Shown: positions 42,677 through 55,657, counted from the first letter of the stretch. The stretch: DNA of 64,000 bases from Asticcacaulis benevestitus DSM 16100 = ATCC BAA-896 (GCF_000376105.1 NZ_AQWM01000001.1:124001-188000), one strand, 5' to 3'. Made by a program: numbers and translations. The notes: generated by a model from the letters alone, not told the origin.

Positions 42677-44179
42677 CTAGATCTCCTGATTGTAATCCGT
42701 GATTTCCGGATATTTGGCCAGGCGCGGCTTCACTTCCTTGCGGAACAGGTCGCGCATATCGTCTTCGGAGCGCAGGGATTCAACGACGACGACCAGTTCC
42801 GGCTTGTTGCTGGAGGCGCGGACCAGAACCCACGAGCCGTCTTCGAGGTGGACGCGGGCGCCATTGACCGTAATGACCTCGGTCACCTTGCGGCCGAGGA
42901 TCGAACCGCCAGCGGCCAGCAGGTCTTCGTATTCCTTGACGATGCGTTCCAGCACTTCGTACTTCACTTCATCGCCGCAGTGCGGGCTCATGGTCAGCGA
43001 GGTATAGGCCACCGGCAGGGCGTTTTTCAGCTCGGAAAGCTTCTTGCCCGGGTTGCGGTCGAGCATGGCCAGGATCGCTTCGGCAGCCTTGAGGCCATCG
43101 TCGTAACCGCGGCCGATCGGCTCGGCGAGGAAGAAGTGGCCCGACTTTTCGAAGCCGGCCAGCGCCTTCAGTTCGGCGGTCTTGCGCTTGATGTAGGAGT
43201 GACCCGTCTTCCAGTAGACGGTGGTGGCGCCGTTCTTTTTCAGAATCTCATCGGTGGCGTAGAGGCCGGTCGATTTGACGTCGACCACGAAGGTAGCGTT
43301 CTTGTAGATGTCCGACAGGTCGCGCGCCAGCATCAGGCCGATCTTGTCGGCGAAGATTTCATTGCCCTCGTCATCGACCACGCCGCAGCGGTCGCCGTCG
43401 CCATCGAAGCCCAGCGCCAGATCGGCGCCGTGTTCTTTCACGGCCTTGGCCATGTCGAGCAGCATTTCGTGGTCTTCAGGGTTCGGGTTATACTTCGGGA
43501 ACGTCGAGTCGAGATTGGTGTCGAGTTCGATGACCTCGGCGCCCATGGCGCGCAGGGTTTGCGGCGCGAAGGCGCCGGCCGTGCCGTTACCGCAGGCGCA
43601 GACGACCTTCAGCTTGCGCTTCAGTTGCAGCTTCGACGAGATATCGTCCATGTAGCGCTGCTGTACGCCCTGAACCTGCTTGAGGCTGCCGCCCGGACGC
43701 TCGACACCGAGGCCGCCCAGGACGATTTCCTTAAGGCGGGTCATTTCTTCCGGGCCGAAGGTGAGCGGCGCCTGGCAGCCCATTTTCACGCCGGTCCAGC
43801 CGTTATCATTGTGCGAAGCCGTGACCATGGCGACGCAGGCCGCGTCCTGATCGAACTGGGCGAAATAGGCGATGGGCGAGAGGCAGAGACCGATATCGAT
43901 CACCTCGATGCCGGCCTGCATCAGGCCGAGGATCAGGGCGTTCTTGATGTTGGTTGAATAGGAGCGGAAATCGTGGCCGGTGACGAGCTTCGGCGTGACG
44001 CCGCGCTCATAGATGTAGGTGCCAAGACCCAGGCCCAGCGCCTGAATGCCGAGCAGGTTGATTTCCTTGCCGAAGATCCATCGTGCGTCATATTCGCGGA
44101 AACCGGTCGCCTTGACGAGCGGGATGGTCTCAAAATCGTAGCTGTTTTCGGGAATGGCGGCTTTCGGCAGCATGGTCAT
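42677..44179 (-). CDS. Phosphomannomutase/phosphoglucomutase (alpha-D-phosphohexomutase)
   Basis: A 500-residue four-domain phosphohexomutase. Active Ser loop TASHNDNGW, metal loop GFDGDGDRCGVVDDEG, sugar loop near KSGHFFLAEPIGRGYDD, and C-terminal phosphate loop RASSNKPELVVVVES. It interconverts mannose or glucose 6- and 1-phosphates for polysaccharide precursors. galU lies upstream on the same strand, 105 bases away, so the pair supplies nucleotide sugars. Confidence 0.93.
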   Translation of the reverse strand: MTMLPKAAIPENSYDFETIPLVKATGFREYDARWIFGKEINLLGIQALGLGLGTYIYERGVTPKLVTGHDFRSYSTNIKNALILGLMQAGIEVIDIGLCLSPIAYFAQFDQDAACVAMVTASHNDNGWTGVKMGCQAPLTFGPEEMTRLKEIVLGGLGVERPGGSLKQVQGVQQRYMDDISSKLQLKRKLKVVCACGNGTAGAFAPQTLRAMGAEVIELDTNLDSTFPKYNPNPEDHEMLLDMAKAVKEHGADLALGFDGDGDRCGVVDDEGNEIFADKIGLMLARDLSDIYKNATFVVDVKSTGLYATDEILKKNGATTVYWKTGHSYIKRKTAELKALAGFEKSGHFFLAEPIGRGYDDGLKAAEAILAMLDRNPGKKLSELKNALPVAYTSLTMSPHCGDEVKYEVLERIVKEYEDLLAAGGSILGRKVTEVITVNGARVHLEDGSWVLVRASSNKPELVVVVESLRSEDDMRDLFRKEVKPRLAKYPEITDYNQEI

Positions 44180-44284
44180 TCAGGCAGTCCTCAGAGGGTT
44201 TGGCATGGGGAATGAACCCCTATGCCATGTAAAAATATAAAGATGCAAAGCGATGTTTGAGGCTCTAGGTCGAGCCGGCAAGCT

Positions 44285-45160
44285 TTACTGGAAAAAAGGC
44301 AGAAGCGCTTCACGCGCAGCCGCGCCGAGTTCGGGGTTTTTCAGCGCGAGGGCTACATTGGCGCGCAGCAGGCCGATCTTGTCACCGCAGTCATAGGTGA
44401 CGCCGTCATATTCGAGCGCATGGAAATCCTGGCTTTCCATCAGGCGGAACATCGAATCGGTGAGCTGGATTTCGTTGCCGGCACCTTTTTCCTGATCGGC
44501 GAGCAGCGCGAAGATTTCCGGCTGCAGGATATAGCGACCTGAGACGATCAGGTTGGAAGGCGCGGCGCCCTTCGAGGGCTTTTCGACCATGCCGGTCATC
44601 TTGTTGAGGCGGCCGTTCTGGTTTTCCAGAGCGACCACACCATACTGATGCGTCTGGTCGTGCGGCACGGCTTCGACGACAATGATATTGCCACCGACCT
44701 GATCATGGGCGTCGATCGCCTGTTTCAAGGCCGGGACCTCAGCGTCCATCACCATATCAGGCAGGATGACGGCGAAGGGCTCGTCACCGACGATATCACG
44801 GGCGCACCAGACGGCGTGACCAAGACCCAGCGGTTGCATCTGGCGTACGAAGCTCATCTCGCCGGGCTTAGGCAGTTCGGCCAGCAGCTCATTGAGGATG
44901 GCGATTTTGTTCTTGGCGGCGAGTTGAGCTTCCAGTTCGATCTGGTGATCGAAATAGTCCTCGATGGCGCCCTTGGCGCGGCCGGTGACGAAAATAAAGT
45001 GCTCGATGCCCGCGGCGCGCGCCTCGGCGACCACATAGGAGAGAATAGGGCGATCAACGACATTGAGCAGTTCCTTGGGAACCACCTTGGTACCGGGCAA
45101 GACCCGGGTGCCGAGACCGGCGACCGGGACGACCGCTTTACGAACGCGCTTTTGTGACAC
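44285..45160 (-). CDS. galU: UTP--glucose-1-phosphate uridylyltransferase
   Basis: A 291-residue GalU: N-terminal KAVVPVAGLGTRVLPGTKVV (nucleotide-binding loop), PDMVMDAE, MVEKPSKGAAPSNL and GDKIGLLRANVALAL. It makes UDP-glucose from glucose 1-phosphate, the product of the adjacent mutase. Confidence 0.95.
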   Translation of the reverse strand: MSQKRVRKAVVPVAGLGTRVLPGTKVVPKELLNVVDRPILSYVVAEARAAGIEHFIFVTGRAKGAIEDYFDHQIELEAQLAAKNKIAILNELLAELPKPGEMSFVRQMQPLGLGHAVWCARDIVGDEPFAVILPDMVMDAEVPALKQAIDAHDQVGGNIIVVEAVPHDQTHQYGVVALENQNGRLNKMTGMVEKPSKGAAPSNLIVSGRYILQPEIFALLADQEKGAGNEIQLTDSMFRLMESQDFHALEYDGVTYDCGDKIGLLRANVALALKNPELGAAAREALLPFFQ

Positions 45161-45520
45161 ATGAACCTCGAAGCAAGTGAAGCCAACCCCTTTTCAGGTG
45201 TTTCGCTTCAGGTGATAACCAGCGCCCCGTCCCCGGTGGCACGTTAGTGTGCAGTTGCACAAAAAAGCAACAGCCCTCTGATACATTTCACCTATATCAT
45301 GATTATTTAAGAGCTGTGAATGGGCTAAAAATTAGTCGATCCGTCTGAAATTTTGCACATAAATCGTGAATCTTGCGTGATTGGCTCCTGGCTCGCGCCG
45401 TGAATAATAAAATTTGTTGTCTTTAATTAGGGGCGCCGGGCTTTAGCCCTTGCAAGGCCATCCGTTGTATTATTTATGAATAAAAAACAGGCTTTTCGGG
45501 CCATATTTGGGAGCAGACCT
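45161..45520. promoter_or_regulatory. Divergent intergenic region galU / alpha-galactosidase
   Basis: About 360 AT-rich bases by local standards. They include a GANTC site (GAATC near 45369) and a 12-base dyad GGGCTTTAGCCC (45438-45449). It must hold both promoters; no gene was recognised. Confidence 0.45.
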
Positions 45521-46738
45521 ATGGAATTCATGACAAAATGGCGCGGCGGGCTGATCGCCGCCCTGCTGATCACCCCAGCCTTGATGGTAGGGCACGCCTC
45601 AGCCCACGAAACGCTCGGCCTTGACGCGCCGAAGCCGCAGATCGCTCTGACGCCGCCCATGGGATGGAATTCGTGGAACAAATTCGCCTGCAATATTGAT
45701 GAGGCCAGGATTCGCGCCGTCGCCGATGCCATGGCGGCTTCCGGCATGAAGGACGCTGGCTACCAGTATATCGTTATCGACGATTGCTGGCAGAAGGACC
45801 GCGCCGCCGATGGCACCATTCAGGCCGATCCGGAGCGTTTTCCCTCCGGCATCAAGCATCTGGCCGATTATGTTCATGCGAAGGGCTTGAAATTCGGTCT
45901 CTATTCCGATGCCGGCGCCAAGACCTGCGGTGGCCGTCCGGGTTCGGCGGGTTATGAATTTCAGGATGCCCGCACATGGGCGTCTTGGGGCGTTGACTAT
46001 GTCAAGTATGACTGGTGCTACACCGGCACGCGCAATGCCGAGGCTGCCTATACCCTTATGGCCAAAGCCCTGCGCGCTTCCGGCCGCGATATCGTGTTCT
46101 CGATCTGTGAGTGGGGCGATAACAAGCCGGCGGAATGGGCGGCGGGGCCAGGCCATCTGTGGCGTACCACCGGCGATATCCGCGATTCCTGGGACAAGGA
46201 CGAAGGCTACAGCCACGGCTTCCTGTGGATCCTCGACCACAACGCCGACCTGTGGAAGAACTCGGGGCCTAACCAGTGGAACGATCCGGACATGCTTGAA
46301 GTCGGTAACGGAGGCATGACAGACGTGGAATACCGGTCGCACTTCTCATTGTGGGCCATGCTGGCAGCGCCCCTGATCGCCGGTAACGACCTCTCGACCA
46401 TGGACAAGGCGACGCTAGATGTCCTGACCAATAAGGACGTCATAGCCGTCGATCAGGATAAATTGGGGCAGCAAGGGCGTCGCGTCAGCAAGAATGGCGA
46501 TCTTGAGGTCTGGGTGCGTCCGCTGACCGGTGGTGATCGCGCAGTGGTGCTGTTCAATCGTGGCGCGGAAGCCAAAACCATGTCGGTCGATTGGGAAGGC
46601 CTGCAACTGCCGGCGGGCATGAAGGCAACGGTCAAGGACCTGTGGTCGAAACAGGTGACGAAGGGCGTCAAGGGCGGTTACAGCGCCGAGGTCGCGCCAC
46701 ACGGCGTGGTCATGATCCGCGTCACGCCAATGGTCTAA
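45521..46738 (+). CDS. Alpha-galactosidase, glycoside hydrolase family 27
   Basis: A 405-residue secreted GH27 enzyme. A Sec signal (about 4-27, ending GHASA) is followed by a TIM barrel beginning LTPPMGWNSWNKF. Nucleophile D164 is in YVKYDWC and acid/base D257 in NDPDMLEVG. A C-terminal beta-sandwich ends the chain. It removes terminal alpha-galactose in the periplasm or outside. The ATG at 45521 has GGGAG; an earlier ATG at 45476 would add 15 residues. Confidence 0.93.
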   Translation: MEFMTKWRGGLIAALLITPALMVGHASAHETLGLDAPKPQIALTPPMGWNSWNKFACNIDEARIRAVADAMAASGMKDAGYQYIVIDDCWQKDRAADGTIQADPERFPSGIKHLADYVHAKGLKFGLYSDAGAKTCGGRPGSAGYEFQDARTWASWGVDYVKYDWCYTGTRNAEAAYTLMAKALRASGRDIVFSICEWGDNKPAEWAAGPGHLWRTTGDIRDSWDKDEGYSHGFLWILDHNADLWKNSGPNQWNDPDMLEVGNGGMTDVEYRSHFSLWAMLAAPLIAGNDLSTMDKATLDVLTNKDVIAVDQDKLGQQGRRVSKNGDLEVWVRPLTGGDRAVVLFNRGAEAKTMSVDWEGLQLPAGMKATVKDLWSKQVTKGVKGGYSAEVAPHGVVMIRVTPMV

Positions 46739-46744
46739 GGGGGC

Positions 46745-46785
46745 TGCTTCGCCCTTAACCCTTTCAGGGGGGAGGGGCGAAGCGC
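46745..46785. terminator. Hairpin after alpha-galactosidase
   Basis: Complementary arms GCTTCGCCC and GGGCGAAGC around an inner C/G-rich loop directly after the stop. There is no T-run on the plus strand; a structural 3' end is likely. Confidence 0.45.
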
Positions 46786-46956
46786 TGGACACGATGGTAA
46801 GGGCTTTTTCTTACCTTGAGTGTTGCAAGGCTCACCCGGATAAAATTGTTTATCTGTGTCTGTTTCATTCCCAGGCATAGGCATGGGGTTCATGAGCGGG
46901 GATAAATCCCGTTGCGTCCGGTTGCGTGGCAGGGGTATTGCCGCTAAAGCACGGCC

Positions 46957-48585
46957 ATGCTCCGTATCACCGAACTGAAGTTGCCGCTCGATCATGCGCC
47001 CGCGGCCTTGCCCGCGGCCATCTGTCAACGCCTGAACATTGCGCCTGAAGACCTGATGGCGTTTGAGATCGTGCGCCGGGCCCACGATGCGCGGAAGAAG
47101 TCGGGGATCCTGCTGATCTATTCGGTGGACGTGACGCTGAAGAACGAAGCCGACGTTCTGGCGCGTATGACCCATGAGCCAAGCGTGCGGATCACGCCGG
47201 ATACTGAGTATCGCTTTATCGGCACAACGCTTGCCAACAACGGCAAACATCGCCCGGTGGTGATCGGCGCAGGCCCCTGCGGTATCTTCACCGCGCTAAT
47301 CCTGGCGCAGATGGGGCTCAAGCCGATCATCCTTGATCGTGGCAAGGTGGTCCGCGAACGTACCAAGGACACCTGGGGGCTGTGGCGTCGTGGCGAGCTT
47401 GAGCCGGAATCCAACGTCCAGTTTGGCGAAGGCGGCGCAGGCACCTTTTCCGACGGCAAGCTCTACAGCCAGATCAAAGACCCGCGGCATCTCAGCCGCA
47501 AGGTGCTGACCGAGTTCGTCAAGGCTGGCGCCCCGCCGGAAATCCTGACCGAGGCGCATCCGCATATCGGCACCTTCCGACTGGTCACTATGGTTGAGCA
47601 CATGCGCCGGACCATCGAAGCCTTGGGGGGCGAATATCGCTGGCAGACTCGTGTCACCGATATTGACGTCCATGTCGCATCCGATCGCATACGCAGCGTG
47701 CGCGGACTTCATCTCCATGGGGGCGGCTATCTCGAAGCCGATCAGGTCGTTCTGGCGGTGGGTCATAGCGCCCGCGATACGTTTGAGATGCTCCATGAAC
47801 GCGGCGTCTTCATCGAGGCCAAGCCGTTTTCCATCGGCGTCCGTATTGAGCATCCGCAGTCCTGGATCGACCAGGCGCGCTTTGGATCTTGCGCCGGTCA
47901 CCCCGATCTCGGCGCGGCGGCCTACACCCTGTCGCACCATTGCGCCAATGGCCGCACGGTCTACAGCTTCTGCATGTGCCCTGGCGGGCGCGTGGTGGCG
48001 GCGGCCTCGGAACCTGGCCGCGTCGTCACCAATGGCATGAGCCAGTATTCGCGTAAGGAGTTCAACGCCAATGCCGGCTTTGTGGTCGGCATCGACCCGG
48101 AACGCGATTATCCTGGCCACCCGCTGGCCGGTGTTGAATTGCAGCGCCGACTGGAATCGCTGGCCTTTGTGGCTGGCGGTTCGGACTACAAGGCGCCGGG
48201 TCAGAAGGTCGGAGATTTCCTCAAAGGCCAGGCCTCGACCGAATTCGGCGAGGTTCTGCCGTCGTATAAGCCGGGCGTTCACCTGACGGATCTCAGCGCC
48301 TGTCTGCCTGACTTCGCCATCGCAGCCATGCGCGAAGCCCTGCCGATCTTCGGCCGCCAGATCAAGCGTTACGACCATCCGGACGCCATGATGACCGGCG
48401 TTGAGACGCGCACCTCATCCCCCATCCGCATCACGCGCGGTAAGGATATGCAGAGCCTGAATACGCAGGGGCTATATCCGGCGGGCGAAGGCGCTGGCTA
48501 TGCCGGCGGCATCCTGTCGGCGGCCATTGACGGCATCAAGATCGCCGAGGCTGTGGCGCAGGAATGGGTGGAGGTTGCTCCCTAA
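46957..48585 (+). CDS. FAD-dependent oxidoreductase (COG2509-type)
   Basis: A 542-residue flavoprotein with an N-terminal extension of about 90 residues, FAD motif VVIGAGPCGIFTALILAQ, VQFGEGGAGTFSDGKLYSQ and the C-terminal GLYPAGEGAGYAGGILSAA. These uncharacterised dehydrogenases are widespread. The unusual N-terminal region (about 1-80) resembles a ferredoxin-like fold. Convergent with fdhD. Confidence 0.87.
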   Translation: MLRITELKLPLDHAPAALPAAICQRLNIAPEDLMAFEIVRRAHDARKKSGILLIYSVDVTLKNEADVLARMTHEPSVRITPDTEYRFIGTTLANNGKHRPVVIGAGPCGIFTALILAQMGLKPIILDRGKVVRERTKDTWGLWRRGELEPESNVQFGEGGAGTFSDGKLYSQIKDPRHLSRKVLTEFVKAGAPPEILTEAHPHIGTFRLVTMVEHMRRTIEALGGEYRWQTRVTDIDVHVASDRIRSVRGLHLHGGGYLEADQVVLAVGHSARDTFEMLHERGVFIEAKPFSIGVRIEHPQSWIDQARFGSCAGHPDLGAAAYTLSHHCANGRTVYSFCMCPGGRVVAAASEPGRVVTNGMSQYSRKEFNANAGFVVGIDPERDYPGHPLAGVELQRRLESLAFVAGGSDYKAPGQKVGDFLKGQASTEFGEVLPSYKPGVHLTDLSACLPDFAIAAMREALPIFGRQIKRYDHPDAMMTGVETRTSSPIRITRGKDMQSLNTQGLYPAGEGAGYAGGILSAAIDGIKIAEAVAQEWVEVAP

Positions 48586-48597
48586 AGGCCGAGCGCT

Positions 48598-49406
48598 CTA
48601 AAAGACGATGCGCTCGTGTCGTGTGAAGACCTCAAAACCATTGTGGCGGGCCACGGCCACGACGGTCAGGCCAGCCTCTTCGGCGGTGCGCAGCGCCAGC
48701 GCGGTCGGGGCGGAAATGGCGATGAGGACCGGCGCGCCCATGGCCACGGCCTTCTGCACCATCTCGACCGACACGCGGCTGGTCAGCACGATCGCACCGC
48801 GGGTGGGATCTGTGGCCTGGCGCGACACAGCGCCTGCCAGTTTGTCGAGCGCATTGTGCCGCCCCACGTCTTCGCGGGTCGCGATCAGCCCGGCTTCTGG
48901 CGTCCAGAAGCCGGCGGCGTGGACCGCGCGCGTTTGCTGGCCCAGCGGTTGCTGGCTTTCAAGGCTCTCGACGGCACTCATAATGTCCGCCACCGATAAT
49001 CGTAACTCGGAAGGGGGCAGTTCGCCCCGCAGACGCAGAACGTCTTCGAGGCTTTCAATCCCGCATAGGCCGCAACCCGTCGGACCGGTGCGGCTGCGGC
49101 GCCGCGCCGTCAGCCTCCGGCTTTTGTCCGGCGTCAGCCATATGCGCGCTTCGATGCCATCCGGGCCTGAAACGATATCCAGGCGCTGGATATCCGCCGG
49201 CTCGGAAATCAGACCCTCATTCAGGCTGAAGCCATAGGCGAAATCCTCCAGATCAGCCGGCGTTGCCATCATCACCGCTTCGGTCGAGGCATCATAGACA
49301 AGGGCGACGGGCACCTCTTCGGCTATGTCGCGGCGGCCGTGGCTGGCGGTTTCGGACCAGAGGATATGGGCGACGGAGGTTGCAGGCGGCGGCAGGGTAT
49401 CGGGCA

Positions 49407-49407
<1 letters not shown>
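48598..49407 (-). CDS. fdhD: Formate dehydrogenase accessory sulfurtransferase FdhD
   Basis: A 269-residue FdhD. The sulfur-shuttle CxxC pair is in TGCGLCGIESL, with the VGRHNALDKL and SRVSVEMVQKA motifs behind it. It transfers sulfur from IscS to the molybdenum cofactor. The start at 49407 shares a base with the stop of the molybdoenzyme gene upstream (TGATG), so the two are coupled. Confidence 0.95.
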
Positions 49408-51686
<2,279 letters not shown>

Positions 51687-51790
51687 GACGACTCCTCACT
51701 CTGCCGTGCGAGACTACGCCGAACCAACAGGCGTTTCCACCTGTCCTGTGGTATTAAATTGCGTCAAATGCATCCTGTGAGGATTACGCC

Positions 51791-54127
51791 TTAAATCGTG
51801 ACGCTGATCTGATAGGTTTTACCGGCCACAATGTCGCGGATCACCTTGCCCGTCACGACCTCACCATCAACGTTCAGGGCCGGTGTGCCACGGCTGATTT
51901 CGACCTCGAACGTCGCGCCGCGGAAGTGTCGCGTGACGCGGGCGGAGGCCCAGCTTGCCGGCAGTTGCGGCGCGATGCGCAGGCCTTCGCGGGAGCCTTT
52001 CAGACCGAACAGGCCTTCTATGAGGCTGCGGTAGAGCCAGGAGGCCGTGCCGGTGTTGAACAGGTGCGACGAGCGGCCGGAGGCTTCCGGATTTTGGCGA
52101 TGGGCACCGCGATAATAGTTGGGCACGAACACCGGCATCTGGCCACGTCGCAGGTAGTCCTCATCGTCCGGTCCGGTCAGCATTTTACGCATTAATTCAA
52201 AGGCTTTTTCGGCTTCATTTACCTGATACAATGAATAAATATAGAAGACGGCGGCGTGATTATAGACCGAGCCGTTTTCGGCCACGCCGGGGAATTTCTG
52301 CGTCAGACGACCGACATCCTCACGCATGTGCGTATAGGCCGGCGCGATCATCTCGACGCCATAGGGCGTTTCCATCTGGTCTTCGACCGCCGTCACCATG
52401 CGCTTCTGCTTGTCGCCGTCGGCTGCCCCACTCATCAGGGCAAAGCTCTGCGGGTTGAGATAGATACGGCCCTCGACATCGCTTTTGATGCCGAACTTCA
52501 CATCATCATCGGTGATGCCGCGCCCGTACCAGTCACCATCCCACAGGTGGGTGTTCATGGCGTCATTGAAGGCTTGCGAGGCCCTGGCGAAAGCGGAGCC
52601 ATCACGGCCGTCGCGCTCCAGGATCTGTGACCACAGGCGAAGCGAGTGGGCGGTGGCAAGCGTGAGCCAGCCGGAGACACCCTTGCCCTTCCAGCCGACC
52701 ATGTTCATCGGGTCGTTCCAGTCGCCCTGATCGATGAAGTTCAGACCGCGATAATCAATCGCTTGAATCAACCATTGATTGGCGGCGGAGATGCGATCGC
52801 GCACGCTCCGAGCCGTCTGGGTTTCCTTATCGGTCACCAACTCATCGAGCACGGCATAGTCGTCGGTTTCATCGAGATAGGCTTCGAGGAACAGGGCCAG
52901 CCAGACACTGTGATCGGTGTGCGGCACCTGATTGATGTATTTCAGCTCGGCGCCGTCATAGAGCGTAATGCCGTCAGGCATCGAGCCATTGGCGTGTTGT
53001 TGCGACAGGGCTTTCAAAAGCGTTTTGCGCGCGGTCTTCGGACTGACATAGGCGCTGCCCATGGCGTCCTGCAGGAAGTTACGCGTTTGCGGATCGGTGC
53101 TCAGGCGGTTGGTGTCGCCATGATAATAGACCTGGCGCGGCAGCCAGGTATTGACGAAGGCATTCAGGTGCGGATCGCTTGAATCAATATTGATGGACTT
53201 GGCGCCGGCCGCCATATAGGCGACATATTCAGCACGTGCTGTGGCGAAGCCGTCTTGCGACAGATAGCGGGTTTTAAGGCGTGTGATCTCGGTGTCGTCA
53301 AAGGCCGGTCCGAAGAGGAAGCGGTGTGTGACGCTTTCGCCCTTGTTCAGTTCATGATCGAATTGCAGGGCGGCGATCGGGTTTTCATAGAGCGCCACGC
53401 CATCGCCCATCTGTTCGGCCATGATGGCGTCGGGCTTGTGCAGGCCGCCTTCGCCTTCAAAGCGCGCCTGACGGGTTTCAAAGGCCAGCGGCGTTTGTTC
53501 GCTGAGCAGAAACACCTTGTCCTTGAGGCTCTTGTTTTTGAAGTAGTCCTCGATCTTCTGATAGGCGGTCACGCAGTCGGCGACGATGCCCTGATGGCCG
53601 GCGTGATAGTTTGCCGACTGGTTCATCCAGCTCATCAGGCCGATGGGGAAGGCGGGGTAAAAACTGACATTGCGATGGCGTGCACCGCTGTTGATTAACC
53701 GCACTTCCCATAGTTCGCAGGCGTCATCGACCGTCAGGGTCAGCGTCAGTTCGATACGCAGGCCCGGGCGATCGACGGTCCAGTGCAGACGGGTGGGCGT
53801 CACCTCGAAGGCGAATGCCTCGACGGGCGCGCGCACCGGCTCGTAGGGGGCCGAAAACAGCGCGCCGGTTTCGCGGTCCTTGACGTAAAAGAAGCGGCCG
53901 GGGTGATGGGCATAGGTGCCCTGTTCCGGCAGCATGAAGTGCTTGGCCTCCATGATCTGGGCGCGGGCGTATTTCGACGGTTCCGGCTGCATGAACTGCG
54001 CCGTGGCGTAACCGCGCGCTGTCATATGGATCATCATATGCGGGTTCCACAGGAAGCCGGCGGCCAGCGGCATGGCGGTGGGGCTGCTGAGGATGCAGCG
54101 GTCGGCGTCGAAATCGATCAGGCTCAC
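51791..54127 (-). CDS. Glycoside hydrolase family 94 protein (disaccharide phosphorylase-like)
   Basis: A 778-residue GH94/GT36-type enzyme. N-terminal beta-sandwich (about 1-270), helical linker, then an (alpha/alpha)6 barrel with the catalytic Asp in DQGDWNDPMNMVGWKGKG and the downstream SSHLFNTGTASWLYR. Such enzymes phosphorolyse beta-linked disaccharides such as cellobiose or laminaribiose. No signal peptide: cytoplasmic. The start overlaps the transporter stop by ATGA, so imported sugar is its likely substrate. Confidence 0.9.
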   Translation of the reverse strand: MSLIDFDADRCILSSPTAMPLAAGFLWNPHMMIHMTARGYATAQFMQPEPSKYARAQIMEAKHFMLPEQGTYAHHPGRFFYVKDRETGALFSAPYEPVRAPVEAFAFEVTPTRLHWTVDRPGLRIELTLTLTVDDACELWEVRLINSGARHRNVSFYPAFPIGLMSWMNQSANYHAGHQGIVADCVTAYQKIEDYFKNKSLKDKVFLLSEQTPLAFETRQARFEGEGGLHKPDAIMAEQMGDGVALYENPIAALQFDHELNKGESVTHRFLFGPAFDDTEITRLKTRYLSQDGFATARAEYVAYMAAGAKSINIDSSDPHLNAFVNTWLPRQVYYHGDTNRLSTDPQTRNFLQDAMGSAYVSPKTARKTLLKALSQQHANGSMPDGITLYDGAELKYINQVPHTDHSVWLALFLEAYLDETDDYAVLDELVTDKETQTARSVRDRISAANQWLIQAIDYRGLNFIDQGDWNDPMNMVGWKGKGVSGWLTLATAHSLRLWSQILERDGRDGSAFARASQAFNDAMNTHLWDGDWYGRGITDDDVKFGIKSDVEGRIYLNPQSFALMSGAADGDKQKRMVTAVEDQMETPYGVEMIAPAYTHMREDVGRLTQKFPGVAENGSVYNHAAVFYIYSLYQVNEAEKAFELMRKMLTGPDDEDYLRRGQMPVFVPNYYRGAHRQNPEASGRSSHLFNTGTASWLYRSLIEGLFGLKGSREGLRIAPQLPASWASARVTRHFRGATFEVEISRGTPALNVDGEVVTGKVIRDIVAGKTYQISVTI

Positions 54128-55497
54128 AGTTTGGACTTTCGTTCGCTAAGCGCCGCCTGAATTTCTGCCAGGCGGGAATCGTTGAGATTGTAGAAGCACA
54201 TGATGACAGCAGCGAGAAGGGCCAGGGCGCCGGGCACCACGCTGATCAATAGCACGATACCGGTCTGCGAGGCGCCGCTCTGCGCTTGGTTGGCGACATA
54301 ACCGAGGCCTGCCAGTACGCTGGCGATGACGAAGGAGGCCAGCGCTCCGCCAAGCTTCTGCGAGAAGGTGGCGGCGGCGAAGGTCATGGCGGTGGCGCGG
54401 CGGCCGGTCTTGTATTCGTTATAGTCGGCGCAATCGGCATACATGGAAAAGGTGAGGGGCGACTTGGGCCCCAGGCACAGGCCGATGGCGATTTGCAGGG
54501 CGTACATCAGGCCTATCTGGTCTTTCGGGATAAAGAAAAACAGCGATGACAAAATGCCGACGAGTATCATCAGGATGATCAGCAGGCGGCGCTTGTCGAT
54601 GAACCGCGTGAGAAGGGGCGTGACCAGCGATCCGGCCGCCAGCGCAAAGCCATAGACGGTCAGGAAACTGGCGACCAGTTCGGGTTTGCCGACATAGTAT
54701 TTGATGTAATAGGCGCTGGCGCCCATGCGCGTCGAGATCGTGATCATGATGACAAGCGCCAGCACGAACATGATCAGCCAAGGGCCGTTTTTCACCAGGT
54801 CGCCAATGTCTTTCAGCGGGCTGACCTGCACCTCGGCGACGGGCTCGATGCGTTCGCGCGCGGTCAGGAACAGGACGAAAAAGATCAGGCAGGCGACCAC
54901 GCCATAGAGCGCCAGGGTCAGTTGCCAGCCGATAACCTCATTACCGTTGCCATACTGCGCGGTTAGCCACTTGACCAGTTTGGGCGTCATGAAGGTGACG
55001 AAAGTGCCGCCGAGAAAGCCGCCGACGAAGCGGAAGCTGTTGATCTGGGTTCGGGCCTGCGGATTGTTGGTCAGCACGCCGGACAGCGCGCCATAGGGGA
55101 TATTGACCACCGAATAGAGCGCCATCATGAGCCCAAAGGTCAGGTAGGCGTAGATCAGCTTACCGCCCTCGGCCAGATCAGGCGTCGTGAAGGTGGCGAC
55201 GGCCGATAGCGCCAGCGGCACACCGCCCCATACCAGCCAGGGGCGAAACCGGCCCCATTTGGTGCGCGTCCGGTCGGACACTGCGCCCATGATCGGATCG
55301 ACGCAGGCATCGACCAGCTTGGTGGTCAAAAGCATGGTGCCGGCCGCGGCGGCGCTCAGTCCGAAACTGTCGGTATAGAAGATCAGCAGAAACGCGCTGA
55401 TGGTTGTCCAGTAGAGGTTGAAGCCGAAATCACCGAAGCCGTAGGTGATTTTCTCCAGCCAGCCCGGTTGTGTCGCCGTGCGCGTCGCGTTTGTCAT
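54124..55497 (-). CDS. Glycoside-pentoside-hexuronide (GPH) family cation:sugar symporter
   Basis: A 457-residue MFS-type transporter with about 12 helices. The GPH motif DPIMGAVSDRTRTKWGRFRPW (about 71-91) is intact. It imports an oligosaccharide with Na+ or H+. Upstream of and coupled to the GH94 gene. The start ATG 55497 is preceded by GGGAAGA. Confidence 0.92.
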   Translation of the reverse strand: MTNATRTATQPGWLEKITYGFGDFGFNLYWTTISAFLLIFYTDSFGLSAAAAGTMLLTTKLVDACVDPIMGAVSDRTRTKWGRFRPWLVWGGVPLALSAVATFTTPDLAEGGKLIYAYLTFGLMMALYSVVNIPYGALSGVLTNNPQARTQINSFRFVGGFLGGTFVTFMTPKLVKWLTAQYGNGNEVIGWQLTLALYGVVACLIFFVLFLTARERIEPVAEVQVSPLKDIGDLVKNGPWLIMFVLALVIMITISTRMGASAYYIKYYVGKPELVASFLTVYGFALAAGSLVTPLLTRFIDKRRLLIILMILVGILSSLFFFIPKDQIGLMYALQIAIGLCLGPKSPLTFSMYADCADYNEYKTGRRATAMTFAAATFSQKLGGALASFVIASVLAGLGYVANQAQSGASQTGIVLLISVVPGALALLAAVIMCFYNLNDSRLAEIQAALSERKSKL

Positions 55498-55657
55498 TCT
55501 TCCCAACTTTTATAATCTTTGGTAGGTCAGGTTTAGCACAGGGGAAAGCGCTGTCACCTCATGAATTGGGCTTGAAACGTGCTCAAACGCCGCGCAGGCG
55601 TGACGCATTGGCGTCGGCGGGCTATTGCCCTTGCCAAATCCGCAAAGGACTTGGAGG